A stretch of 64,000 nt of DNA from Balanoglossus misakiensis (taxonomy: Eukaryota; Hemichordata): positions 6,944,001 to 7,008,000 of the forward strand of contig CM082591.2 of assembly GCA_040954595.2 (NCBI GenBank), written 5' to 3'. Within the stretch, counting starts at the first letter, position 1; every line of letters starts with the position of its first letter. Below the pieces are notes generated by a model. It ran no database searches and was not told the origin of the DNA. It worked only from the letters and a program-made list of their open reading frames with translations. Both the position numbers and the translations under genes were made by a program. Of the stretch, positions 1-10,237 are shown piece after piece.

Positions 1-390
1 GAGTTGGTTGGGAGGTTTTTGCCTCCTTGTCCCATGATTTCAATACAACCAGTGCTGCAGATGGTTCTGACATAATTACATTCCTGCTGGGAAGAAGTAT
101 ACCAGTATACAGTACGGTATAATACTGCTGTACCGGTAGGTGATGGTGAAATTTGTTTCAGGGAAAACTTGACAGTATGTAATTAGTATTGTGACATATT
201 CATGACTGCGTACTCTACCGGTATACTACGTGATATGACATGATTGTAAAGCAGCTCCCTAAAGGTCAAATGAGGTCACAGTCAGTGTAAAGCCAGGACA
301 CAACATGAAGGATTAAATATTAACCATAGTCTGCATGTTGCATTATGTCCTACTTTGATTGACAGAATAGTTGGAGCTTAAATTGGAAGT

Positions 391-763
391 GGCCTGACCA
401 GAGGTTCCGTTAGATTTTTTTTCTATGCGTACTTCAATATGCATTCAGAATTTACTTTGCGTAAAATGTATCAAAATTGCATAGGAAGTTGAAAGCCTGT
501 AACAGAACACCACCGTACAATGTTGCAAAGTTTAATCTGTAATGTAGCCTGAGTGAAAATTGCAACATTTCTGTGCGTAAATGTAAAGTTATCTGCGCGT
601 CCAGTTATTTTTAGCTTGTAAACCTTGCCTATACAATTTCCTTATCTCTAGTGGCTAGAGTCAATACGTACTGGTGTACGCGTCCATCATTGTCTTTGCG
701 TAATTATGGTCAGAAAGGCGTAAAATATGCAGGATTTTGCGTTAATGGAACCACTGGCCGGAC
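391..763. mobile_element. Possible MITE with imperfect terminal inverted repeats
   Basis: The left end GGCCTGACCAGAGGTTCCGT matches, with a few mismatches, the reverse complement of the right end (GTTAATGGAACCACTGGCCG). The interior has no coding potential. Size and structure fit a non-autonomous DNA transposon. I cannot identify a clean target-site duplication, so the call is tentative. Confidence 0.4.
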
Positions 764-2190
764 TATAAATAATAATTCTCGTACAGTGGTCGACAGAATT
801 ACAAAATGAGGGATTATTCTGCCAGGGATATGTTGAACAAATGGAGGTTTATATATGAAAGTTCTAATGTCTTCAACAGTGTACATACATTAAAACAGAA
901 GTTTGGAGTGTATGAAGCAAAGGAAATTAATTGTTCAGATATTCAAATCAAGAAATGTCTGAACTATAGAGTGCGTTGAATTTTAGGGTTGGACTAATCG
1001 GACCTGCACTTTTGAAATGATCAACTTCAATACAACAACATACCTGTTGACAGCTGTAACAGAGCAGCTGAACCTCCCACAGGACACGTCTTGTTTTCAG
1101 GTAGATTAATAAATGCACAGATCCACAAATTTTGGAGGAAGTTGATTCTCATCAGGCAAAATCAGCAGAAAATCCCGGAGTTCAGTTATGGGCGTACAGG
1201 AGTGCTGTGTGTGGGTTGTCATGTGATATCTGTGTTGTACCCTGGTACTTATTGACACAGTCTGGACAAGGTCAAAGTTCATTCGCTATCACCAACGTTC
1301 AGTTTGTGATACAAACAAGGAGACTACTTATCATTGTATGCATGTCAACAATAGAATGCAACAGCTAGTATGAATAATGAGGATTTATTGGGGCATGTCG
1401 TCTGTAGTTTTTAAAACTTCTAAAGGTGCTTATTATACTCTTCAAAAACCTCACTGCAACTTCACGTGTTAATAGTACCTAATTTTCATGGTTTCCTTGG
1501 TAACTTATTTACAAACTTAAGCAGGTTATTCATAATGTTGATATCATGATGTCAAAGCAGTTTTTGAGTTTGTTGCCATGGTTTTCAGAAGCCCTGTGAC
1601 TGCATGTGGAACAGTGATCTAAGTACAACCAGCTAGAACTGCCCAGTGACATGGAAAGATTTGATTCTCAACACCACTGTAGCCTATATTAGTGGAGCGG
1701 CCAAACCCTAATTTTCAAAGCGATTGTGCATTTTGTGATAAAAGCACCAAACTTGGCTCAGATGTGTGTTAATGTGTTCTAAACAAATTCAGATAGCGAG
1801 CCACTAAATATCTGTTGATGAGTTTCCATGGCAACCAATTTTTCAAAATGGCCACCAATACAGAAAATTTCACCCACCAAATAACAACTGTAAACACCAA
1901 AATAAATTTAGATAACTATATTTGATACAAGGAACTGTGGAAAGAATGATTTGCAAAGATATTATGGTTACTAAACTACTTATAGGGGTAGGTAAGTTAT
2001 CAAAACACAATTTAAAGGCGCAACTTTTAATCCCTTTGTTCTCGGATTAATAGGTGTCTATGGTCAAACATTAGGCTAATTGCGATATTTTTAATAAACT
2101 GTCACTGTATGTGTATGTCATGATAATACAGAGAATATTTATATATAATCTCCCAGTATTTCGAACGAGTATTACGTCAGCGAGGGACGA

Positions 2191-2262
2191 GTGACTCCCC
2201 CATAGCGGCCGTATCCCTCCGAGCCGATAGGCGAGGAGGGGATACAGCTATGGGGGAGTCAC
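2191..2262. repeat. GC-rich hairpin
   Basis: The arm GTGACTCCCCCATAG (2191-2205) is the exact reverse complement of CTATGGGGGAGTCAC (2248-2262). Pairing continues inward, with mismatches, through GTATCCCTCC and GGAGGGGATAC, leaving a small loop. It is probably a foldback mobile-element remnant, since nothing around it looks transcribed. Confidence 0.55.
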
Positions 2263-4177
2263 GATATTTTGAAAATCTGCTCAAAGCTGAACTTAGTATT
2301 GTAGGTTGAGCTTCATTTTGATCTGCGTACGCCTTTTCCCCTATAGAGGGCGCCCTTCCAAAACATGGTGTCATCTCCAAGCAGACAACACAAATTAAAA
2401 TGAGTTCAGCATGCCGGAAGTAAAATTGATAATTAGGATATGCACAAATTACTTAGGATTATGTAAATGGTTTACAATCATGTTTATTAAAGTCTGCATG
2501 GCATCAGCATGGCATAAATTGTTTAGATAGATTTATTATTGATTGTGATAAAATGTGAGCTTTTTGAAAAATATTGCTTTAAGAAAAAGTTGATTAAAAG
2601 ATGGCCAATTTTGAGATTTGCAAATCTGGGCATTTATTGAAATAATACATATCTTTCTGAACCAACTGTGTGTTTTGCTTTAAGCAAACACAAATCTGTT
2701 ATCAAACAGAAAAATGAGCAACACTCATTCTTTTAGATAAAGTCATTTTTGTTTTTGGATAATTGTGCATTTCAATTCAAAACACAAATGTGTGATAAAA
2801 TTATGGAATTATGAAAAACATAATTTTTTTTTCTAACTTTGTGTAAAACTTACAGAGTTTATGCCAGATATTTGTATGCATTTGTCTAGTATGTTCACAT
2901 TCAGAAAGCTAAATTTAAATATAGAATGTACTAATAGTTGCAAAACGCTATAATATATGTAATTTATAGAATTTTAGAAAATATTTCCTTCAGCTACAAA
3001 GTATCTTCTCTCAATTTCAGGAGTAATCATCAGAAAAGGTATGGATACAAACAATTATTGCACACAATTGTCAGTTCTCATTTTTGGTGATCATTTTTAG
3101 ATGAAAATAAAGAAATGGCAAAAAAATAATACAAACTCGTCTTTTGGAATCACTTTGCAATCACCAACGTAGTGGTGGTGGTGTTTGGGGGCGCACTTTT
3201 GGAGTTGGTCACAGACAGCTGCTTTCATATTGGACCGTACATGTCTGGGTCGGTCGTCAACAGAATCTCAACCTTATCTGACATTTCGATTTATTTGCAG
3301 TAAATTTATTCATGCTATTCATATCATGTAATCTATGACATCAACATGTATATTTATGACTTCGACATTGTACATGTATATCAGAATTCGGTTACATAAG
3401 CATTTTGAACAAGTCTAATGTTATACATGAAATACATGCACTCTATGGATATAAGAAATGGACGTGTAAAAATCTGTCAGCAACATAGAAAACAAAGTAT
3501 ATTGTTTTTCATTTTGATTTAAAGACAAGTTTTCAGTGACACGTGTTCTTGTTATATACTGACAATATGATTAGGAGGAATGGCTATGCCGTCAACACAA
3601 GATAGCATCACCGCAAAGTTTAGATTGCACAGCACACAGTGTACACATCGCCATTACGAAATCAACAGGTTGCATTTTTTGTCATTGAATGGGACGTCCC
3701 ATTTGTTAAAAGAGGGGCTGCTTTGATTAAAAGTGAAACTAAAATATGCAAGATATATATGCTCATAAATGACATTTTTGTTGCTTTCATGAAAGTGATC
3801 ATTTTCCCAAATTATGGAATTTTTATATGCGTCTCAACATTTTCGCCAAACGACACCCCTTCGCCCCCACATTATAGCAGATAAATGCAGTTGCCAATTT
3901 CACCAGCATTTGCATATCGGCACAGCCATTTTTAAGTATGGGTAGTGAGGACAAAGGGAAGTTGTTTTATAATAGGTGGCGTTTGTGACGGTAGAACGTG
4001 TCGTTTAGTGACGACACACTGTAAAATCGATTACTTGTAAACATAAGAGTGTTGCAAATTTTCGGATTGGTGACAAAGGCCATGTTACAGACGTCACTTG
4101 ACTATAAACATACCACCAGAGCGGACAACTAGAACTCATTTTTAGAGAGTGGTCATTGCACTGTTACCACACAGGAA

Positions 4178-5745
4178 ATGGGAGGTGTTAATGCATTCGA
4201 TCTGACAGTTGTTCTTGAAGAAGCTAAGGCTAGTCACCCCAAGGAGAACATTGTATTTCTTGATAAGTACTTAGCGGCATATTCTGAACTGGCCCGGTAA
4301 GTTGATCTTTTATTGATCAAAACTATATGTGTAATAAATCCGGATCATTTGAATTGAAATGCCAAGCGAGCGCACCTTGGATTATACCATTCTCTGGCGG
4401 CGTAGGTTAGCATTGGGGTTAGGGTTAGCGTTACGTTAGCGTTATGACTGTTTTTAAAATGACTTAGTTTTATGAATTAAATCAAGTTTCCGTTTTAAAT
4501 TGGGCCATTTTGAATAAAATCATAACCATACCCTAACGCTAATGCTAACCTTAATGCTGACCATCGCCACCAGAGAATGGTAGAGTCCAAAGTGCACTCG
4601 CCTGGCATTTCAATTCAAAAGATCCATAAATCCCAAACGAGACACTTTATTACCAGGTGAAAGAAGTCTCGCTGACGACATTCATACTGCGTGTTGTATA
4701 ACCCACCTATAGTGTGGCCAAATACAAATGTCAACAGAACACTAGTGTACATTTACACTTTGTTTTCACCGATCTAGCTGATTTCTACACAATTTGCTAG
4801 CTTTGAGGTCACTCTTTCAGAAACAAACATTTTCGCCATGTATAAGTCGCGCGTTTTTTTTTTTACAAAAACGAGGGAAAGTTGGCAGAATCACCAATAT
4901 GGCATTTACTGTAATTTGAATCATGGGAAAAAAGTGCCAGGACCAACTTCCGCCCACCTTGGTGTGGGTGATACCATTCTCCTATTGGTGTTACTGGGCG
5001 ACAGACTAGGCGTATTTGCATAGCTATTGTTTGTACTTTGCATCAGTTGATAAACAATCAGGAGCAGAGTCGAAAATTTGTCATCTGTTGACAGTTTTTA
5101 TGAGCTATAACCCATGAAAAATATGCAAATACGCTTAGCCTGTCACGCATATGGATTTCCTTCAATGATTGCACGATTCTGCTTTGTTCTGCATCAACAA
5201 CTTTTTGAATTTGTTTAATTTTCAGTTTCTTTGACCTACTCGGACCTATTTTCGCTTTTGTGGCTAAAGATCTACGGGACAAAATCCACACACTTGAACA
5301 ACATCAAAAATCCGATCATGGTGATCACTACAGGACGGTACAATCCATGATGAAATACGAAGTTGAACACAACATAGCGAAAGGCAAATCACACCACGGT
5401 TTGCATTCAGGATGCAAAACGTTAATGCGACTGCACCGGCCGCTGGAATTCATCATGGAGTTTATGCGACAGTTTCGAGACAGTGACGATTCGAAGAAGG
5501 TTGCGGTGCTCGCCATTGATGTGTACGACAGAACGCTCGCTAAACATCACATGTGGATCATACGCAAGATGGCTCACATTGCAGTGTATACTCTGCCGGG
5601 ACGGAGGGCGTTGATGGAGACTTTGTGTAAACAGCATCCTGAAAGAGTTGTCGAACTGATCACTCCAGTTGTAGCAGCTATTCAAATTATCTATGATGAA
5701 ATCCAAGAGCTCTATGCAATGTACGGTCTATTAAAATTGTGGTGA
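4178..5745 (+). CDS. CPTP: Ceramide-1-phosphate transfer protein (GLTP fold), two exons
   Basis: Exon 1 is 4178-4296 and exon 2 is 5226-5745 (stop TGA). The donor GTAAGT at 4297 and acceptor TTTTCAG ending at 5225 splice in phase 2, giving 212 residues against 214 in human CPTP. This cytosolic, all-helical GLTP-fold protein moves ceramide-1-phosphate between membranes. Visible family signatures are FFDLLGPIFAFVAKDLRDKI near residues 41-60, carrying the lipid-headgroup Asp/Lys positions; the pair of arginines in RLHRPLEF; and the His in LAKHHMWIIRK. These correspond to the phosphate-binding Lys/Arg/Arg/His set known for CPTP, and the tryptophan typical of glycolipid-specific GLTP is not at the expected place. 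The ATG at 4178 gives the family-typical start (GVNAFDLTVVLEEAK). The intron contains a foldback element and a relict satellite monomer, and a LINE fragment follows the stop codon. The family call is firm; ligand choice is by homology. Confidence 0.92.
4342..4625. mobile_element. Foldback MITE in the CPTP intron
   Basis: About 60 bp at the left end (4342-4401) is an imperfect inverted copy of the right end (4562-4625). Both carry TTTGAATTGAAATGCCA or its complement and the palindromic match to CCATTCTCTGGCGGCG. The centre is also roughly self-complementary, with GTTAGGGTTAGCGTTA opposed by CCCTAACGCTAATGCTAACC. It is a 284-bp non-coding palindromic element within the intron. Confidence 0.75.
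4998..5148. mobile_element. Short inverted-repeat element enclosing a relict satellite monomer
   Basis: The arms are 4998-5022 (core GGCGTATTTGCATA) and 5122-5148 (core TATGCAAATACGCTTAGCC), imperfect inverted copies of each other. Between them, at about 5063-5125 and in reverse orientation, lies a diverged copy of the 88-bp satellite monomer that fills the right end of the window. Shared pieces include CATGGGTTATAGCTCAT and TTTTCGACT. The element lies in the last 230 bp of the CPTP intron. Confidence 0.6.
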
Positions 5746-5759
5746 TTTACATTTATATG

Positions 5760-6101
5760 TACCAGCTCGAGAGTGTTCAATTCTTTTTAACTCATCCTCG
5801 CGCTAAATTTAACAAAACTTACGGACAGAGAGCTTTTTCAGTTTGTGCACCCATTTTATGGAAAAATTTACCTATTGATATCAAAACCGCCAGAAATGTC
5901 AATATTTTTAAGCGTAATTTGAAAACATACCTTTTTACTCAGTTTTATGTGTAATGTGTTCGTGTGATTGTGTCCTTTTAACTATTTTTACCAGCCTTGT
6001 ATTTTTTAATCTACTCTTTTAGCTATGTACAATGCGCTGATACATATGTGTAGCGTATTTTAAACAATTCTTAATAATTATAATAATTTCAATTCTTTGT
6101 A
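5760..6101 (+). mobile_element. 5'-truncated LINE: reverse-transcriptase C-terminal tail plus 3' UTR
   Basis: Translation up to the stop at 5954 contains KTYGQRAFSVCAPILWKNLP followed by an IKTARNVNIFKRNLKTYLF-type segment. This is the characteristic C-terminal tail of non-LTR retrotransposon reverse transcriptases (the YGxRAFSxxAPxLWNxLP motif). No catalytic RT domain precedes it, so the insert is a short dead-on-arrival copy. It starts about 15 bp after the CPTP stop, so it probably forms part of the CPTP 3' UTR. The AT-rich stretch to about 6100 would be the LINE 3' UTR. Confidence 0.75.
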
Positions 6102-6457
6102 TTAAAGCCTCTGGGGCTGCCACTTTTGCATGATTTGCATGATTTTATTTTCAAACTTTAAGGTCCATCTAAATAAGCTTACTGATAGGTATACATGTCC
6201 ACCTTATCGATGCCCGATTGTGACTGCATGTTGCAATTTGAACACGCTACGTATAAAACAGGTGCTGCACCAATTTAATCAGCCTCCATACAAACAGTAC
6301 ACAGCTATCGTGGTATACGTCGCCAAGAGATGACAAACTGATGCAAATGCAAGTAAATATAGCTTAATGGTGAGGATTTTAGAGGATAGGGAATATATTT
6401 GAAGTATTTTACTGTGGAAAAAAATTATGTGAAATTTGGCAGCTATAGGGGCTTTAA
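6102..6457 (+). mobile_element. TTAA-flanked MITE, family 1
   Basis: The ends read TTAAAGCCTCTGGGGCTGCC and, inverted at the right, GGCAGCTATAGGGGCTTTAA. TTAA at both borders fits a piggyBac-type target site. Two further copies lie in reverse orientation inside the macrodomain-1 introns of the PARP genes (20184-20530 and 45506-46042). There is no coding content. Confidence 0.7.
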
Positions 6458-7222
6458 TCTTGACTCGCACTTAATTTCATGTAAGTTTACACCCAAATAA
6501 TATTCATTGTATAATACTTACATGGACAAACAATTCGGAATTCTAGCGTTGTGCACTGAAGTCCACAGCAACTGTCAATTGAATGACTGACAGTACATAA
6601 CATGACCCGAAGTTCTGTTATATATTGTTGTATTGTGTTGGGTAAAATCTTAGTTGCTTTCACTGGTGTTATGATTTCAGTTCAAACTTTATGGGGAGAA
6701 AAAATTAAACTTATTTTATGTATTTTGAAATCAACAACAGAGTATCCAGCTAAGCCGTAGAAGCTGTATTTGACTACCATGTATTTTGACTCATGATTTT
6801 GCACATACTTTGAACAAAATTGTTATCAGTATTATGTTTTATGGGTGGATTTTAATTTAATTTGATTGTGAATATTACGCACAGAATACAAGAGTACAGA
6901 AAACGGAAGAATATAGAAGAATTGATGTTTACAAAGTATTCAAGAGAGGTCTGCTTGAATCGTTTATTATTATCCAACAAGGAATTTTACCTTGAATTGT
7001 TTACAACATAGGCAGTGAAAGGTGATTTACTCATAAATACAAGATTACTAAAGAAGAGGCGTGAACTTTTCATTGTGTGTTACATATTTCATGTAATGGA
7101 ATGTAAATATTTGTATAAAGTGCCATGATGGAGATGATTGTTAACTCCCAAAATTGAAACTTGACCTAGGATCAATTAAAAGTCACTGAACCAATATTTC
7201 TGAGAATAAAATTTAGGAGTAC

Positions 7223-7284
7223 ATGTCTGTCTGTCTGCCTGCCTGCCTGTCTGTCTGTATGTATGTATGTATGTATGTATGTAT
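7223..7284. repeat. Tetranucleotide microsatellite
   Basis: Runs of CTGT, then CTGC, then GTAT units abut one another, a typical compound tetranucleotide microsatellite. Confidence 0.85.
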
Positions 7285-7289
7285 TTGGT

Positions 7290-7360
7290 TAGCCCGGAGA
7301 CCAGGGCGTCGATTCTAGAATACAACGCCGTCTCTTTTCGACGCCCTGGTCTCCGGGCTA
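7290..7360. repeat. Perfect 23-bp inverted repeat (hairpin)
   Basis: The arm 7290-7312 (starting TAGCCCGGAGACCAGGGC) is an exact inverted copy of 7338-7360, with a 25-bp loop. It is much more GC-rich than its surroundings. It resembles the 35-bp hairpins in the PARP introns in layout but not in sequence. Confidence 0.8.
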
Positions 7361-7513
7361 GTATTTTGTACATATTATATATGTATACGAGGTATGCGGT
7401 TCTACTGGTCCGATAAAACGAGCTAAATACAAGAGTAGAGCGGAGTATAAGGAAGGGTAGTAGGAGAAACGAAAGACGGTAAAATCGCTGTTTCGTGAAT
7501 CACTCAATCATAT

Positions 7514-7875
7514 GTGTTCTGCGCTTCAGAACGGAATATGCAAATGACGAGACGGTGTTTGGAAGCATCCATGGATATTTTAGAACAAAACGTCGATCTA
7601 CAGAGTCTACCGGAAAACTTTCTTTTGCGCTCAGGCCTACGTGTTCTACGCATCACAACGGAATATGCAAATGACGAGACGGTGTTTGGAAGCATCCGTG
7701 GATATTTTAGAACAAAACGTCGATCTACAGAGTTTACCGGAAAACTTTCTTTTTCGCTCAGGCTTATGTGTTCTACGCATCACAACGGAATATGCAAATG
7801 ACGAAATGGTGTTTGAAGCATCCATGGATATTTTAGAACAAAACGTCGATCTACAGAGTCTACCGGAAAACTTGG
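7514..7875 (+). repeat. 127-bp tandem repeat array, nearly three units
   Basis: Units begin with GTGTTCT at 7514, 7641 and 7768, exactly 127 bp apart. Each contains CGGAATATGCAAATGACGA and GATATTTTAGAACAAAACGT. Because 127 is not a multiple of three, the open frames running through it are accidental. Arrays of the same unit in opposite orientation lie at 31261-31590 and 57259-57650, at the outer edges of the duplicated gene blocks. Confidence 0.85.
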
Positions 7876-8426
7876 CTAATCAAGGTATCGATATTCATTA
7901 TAGTTTTATGCATACAGAAACTAAACCCATCTCTCTAATTTCTGACATTGTTTTCAATAGAACACAACCCACGATTGCATGTTAAATGTATACATTTATT
8001 TTTATATTCATGTTCTGCTATATTCACTTAGAAACATTCAAAATTAATTGCAAAAGATCACTAGAGAGATCTTAAGACAATTTTCTCATTCCTCAAAGAT
8101 ATACTAGTACATTGTTGTACTTCAGTTTGGCAACCAGTGCAAACCCAACAAACAGCGACTAACGAATGATTGAAAGAAAATCATGTATTTGTAATTATTG
8201 AAGGTATAGTTCATATGAAAACTTATAATTACGTAATTAACACATGTCACCTCTTTCGAGATTAAACCGCAGAACAAAAAATCAGACGAGTTTGTATGTG
8301 CTACAACTATCCATTTACGTAATGATTTGCTGAGAGCCATCCGCTATAATTGTAAGATTTTACATTAACGGTAAAATTGGAAATGAATAAACAAATAATT
8401 CAGTAAGGCCAGAAAGGATACTTGAA
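7876..8426. other. Gene-free spacer
   Basis: AT-rich sequence between the 127-bp array and the palindromic MITE. I see no exon, RNA gene or repeat structure in it. Confidence 0.5.
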
Positions 8427-8781
8427 TTAAAGGGACAAAGTCTCTCTCTCGCTGCCCCTTTTCTATTCATTATGTTTGATACAAGACACCGTTTGTTATT
8501 CTACATGTGGCTATATAGTGAACGAATCAACGTTTAATCACACACACCTTCCATCCCGTTTGTTGGATATGAGAGTAAAAACTCGCCCGAAATGAATAAA
8601 TGGTAGAGACCGATTGTTCATTTTGGCGAGTTCTTCACTCTTCTATCTTCAAGTTGGATGGAAGGTATGGGTGGTTGAACGTTCATTCACTACATATCCA
8701 TATGTAGAATAAAATAGTGTGTTGTATCAAACATAATTAATGGAAAAAGGGCAGCGAGAGAGAGATACTTTGTCCCTTTAA
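8427..8781. mobile_element. Palindromic TTAA MITE, family 2
   Basis: TTAA at each end borders AGGGACAAAGTCTCTCTCTC, whose inverted copy ends the element, and the inner arms also pair along most of the 355 bp. Related copies lie at 10306-10661 and 33163-33518 in the PARP genes. Confidence 0.8.
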
Positions 8782-8969
8782 TGATTGAAACTCGGAAGTC
8801 TTTTGTGCTATAATGAATACTATAGAATTATGAATACTGGTTTAAAATCTCGGTTTCTGATTATACACTGAGGGTTTGAACTATATTTTTAACAACTTGA
8901 AACATGTGACGGAAATGTCACATGTTCATCCCGTTTAATGTTTTCCAAATACATCTCCAGCTGTTAATC

Positions 8970-10237
8970 TCACTTAAAACTGATCAGATATTCAGGATAA
9001 GCCATGGCATCTCGGAAGACGACGAACATAATTGGGTTCAACTGATTGTCGACGACACTATCATAAGCATCAAGTTCGTCCTTTGGGTTCTTGGGAGGTG
9101 GTACAATCATTTTGGAGTTGCCGACTGTGTAGAGTCCCGTCAAAACTCGTGCCAAATACATGTTCATAGTGCCACTGCTGTCAGACTCCGCATATCCACT
9201 GGCAGAGTATGACGCTTGCACTGCAAAGTAGGTGCCTTTTCCATACGCGGTAGCTGTCATAAATTAAAAGTTATGAATGTTGCGCCATGATTCGATATGA
9301 GCAATATTCTACGTACCATAAGAACTGGCTGCGTTAAATAGGTTTTCACTTTGTGCTAGGGGGTCAAATCATATTATAATAATTGCATTCTGGGTAAAAA
9401 GTCGACAACACACTGTAGTAAGAGATAGAAGAAATGATATGTTTATTGTATTTCATGACTTCCTTTGGTCAAACATTTCTGCCTTTGTAGTTGTAATATT
9501 AAAGTCAATCAACTTTTTTCATTTGTTTCTGTTATACAAAGTATCAGATTGACGCAATATCATTTAAGCTTATGAACTCCCATTTCTTAAACATGACAAA
9601 AATCGGCCATCTTGAAATTGTGTCGACCTTGTGAGATTTTCATCACTCACTTAGGTAGCTTAAAACCTATTTAAGTTAGGGAAAATTGTAACGTAAAAGA
9701 CTTACCATTTTTACCGGCGAAGCTTCTGTTAAATCCTCCAGCGTTGATCTTGTCAATGGAATCTGCACTGGTACCGTGAAATAATTTGCGTTCATTCTGC
9801 GTTCCCGGTGGATTCTTTTCCTCCATGGCTTCCTTAAGTACCATATACTGACGATACAACTTTTCATTTTGTATACGTTGTATCTAAATAATACATAAAT
9901 AAACCTTTGATGTGTACTAACTATCATTCACAGTGAAGCATACGTACATCCAATGCAAGGCACGACAAGTCATGTTTAGAAACCTAAAGTAAATTGCGTT
10001 ATCCACACTTAGCGATGCTTGACCGTTCTTTCACTTAACTCAGTGTAGTCGATCACAGGTATACAATAGAGAGTCCGAGATTCAGGAAGGATAAACGTAC
10101 CTGTACAGTTTGCTTGGGAGTATATGTTTTCCTGAAATATGCGTCGACGTTTTTATATTCCGGAGACTGGGGATTTAGGGGCACGCTTTTGAATCGACCG
10201 GTGGGAGGCATTGGATCCCAATTTGCGGGAACACCAC
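8970..10237 (-). CDS. Copy A exons 27-29: PARP catalytic domain
   Basis: Exons 10101-10237, 9706-9883 and 8970-9253 (stop TAA at 8970-8972), about residues 2674-2872. Catalytic landmarks are KLFHGTSADSIDKINAGGF with triad His at 2755, YGKGTYFAVQASYSASGYA with triad Tyr at 2787 and second stacking Tyr at 2799, and NPIMFVVFRDAMAYPEYLIS with Met 2854 at the third triad position. PARP1 has Glu there and PARP14 Leu, so poly-ADP-ribose chain growth is not expected. A palindromic TTAA MITE lies in the intron right of exon 27. Confidence 0.92.

Larger units (their letters stand above)
1..4177. other. Gene-free left flank
   Basis: I see no supportable exon here. Open frames are short, low in complexity and lack splice context or recognisable motifs. 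The stretch holds one possible 373-bp inverted-repeat element (391-763), a compact GC-rich hairpin (2191-2262) and otherwise AT-rich unique-looking DNA. The promoter of the plus-strand gene starting at 4178 must lie at its right end, but I cannot point to a convincing TATA box or initiator. Confidence 0.6.
6458..7513. other. Gene-free spacer with microsatellite and hairpin
   Basis: AT-rich DNA with no exon I can support. Positions 7223-7284 are a TCTG/TGCC/TATG tetranucleotide microsatellite, immediately followed by the perfect hairpin at 7290-7360. Confidence 0.6.

Noticed and set aside
1132-1368. 78-codon frame in the left flank
   Set aside because: No motif, no splice partner and no sign of codon bias.
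5422-5706. Antisense frame over CPTP exon 2
   Set aside because: Shadow of the GLTP-fold coding exon.
7514-7985. Overlapping frames with MFYASQRNMQMTRRCLEAS-type repeats
   Set aside because: A 127-bp unit shifts frame each repeat, so the frames stitch together different phases. The same DNA occurs in inverted orientation elsewhere as repeat only.
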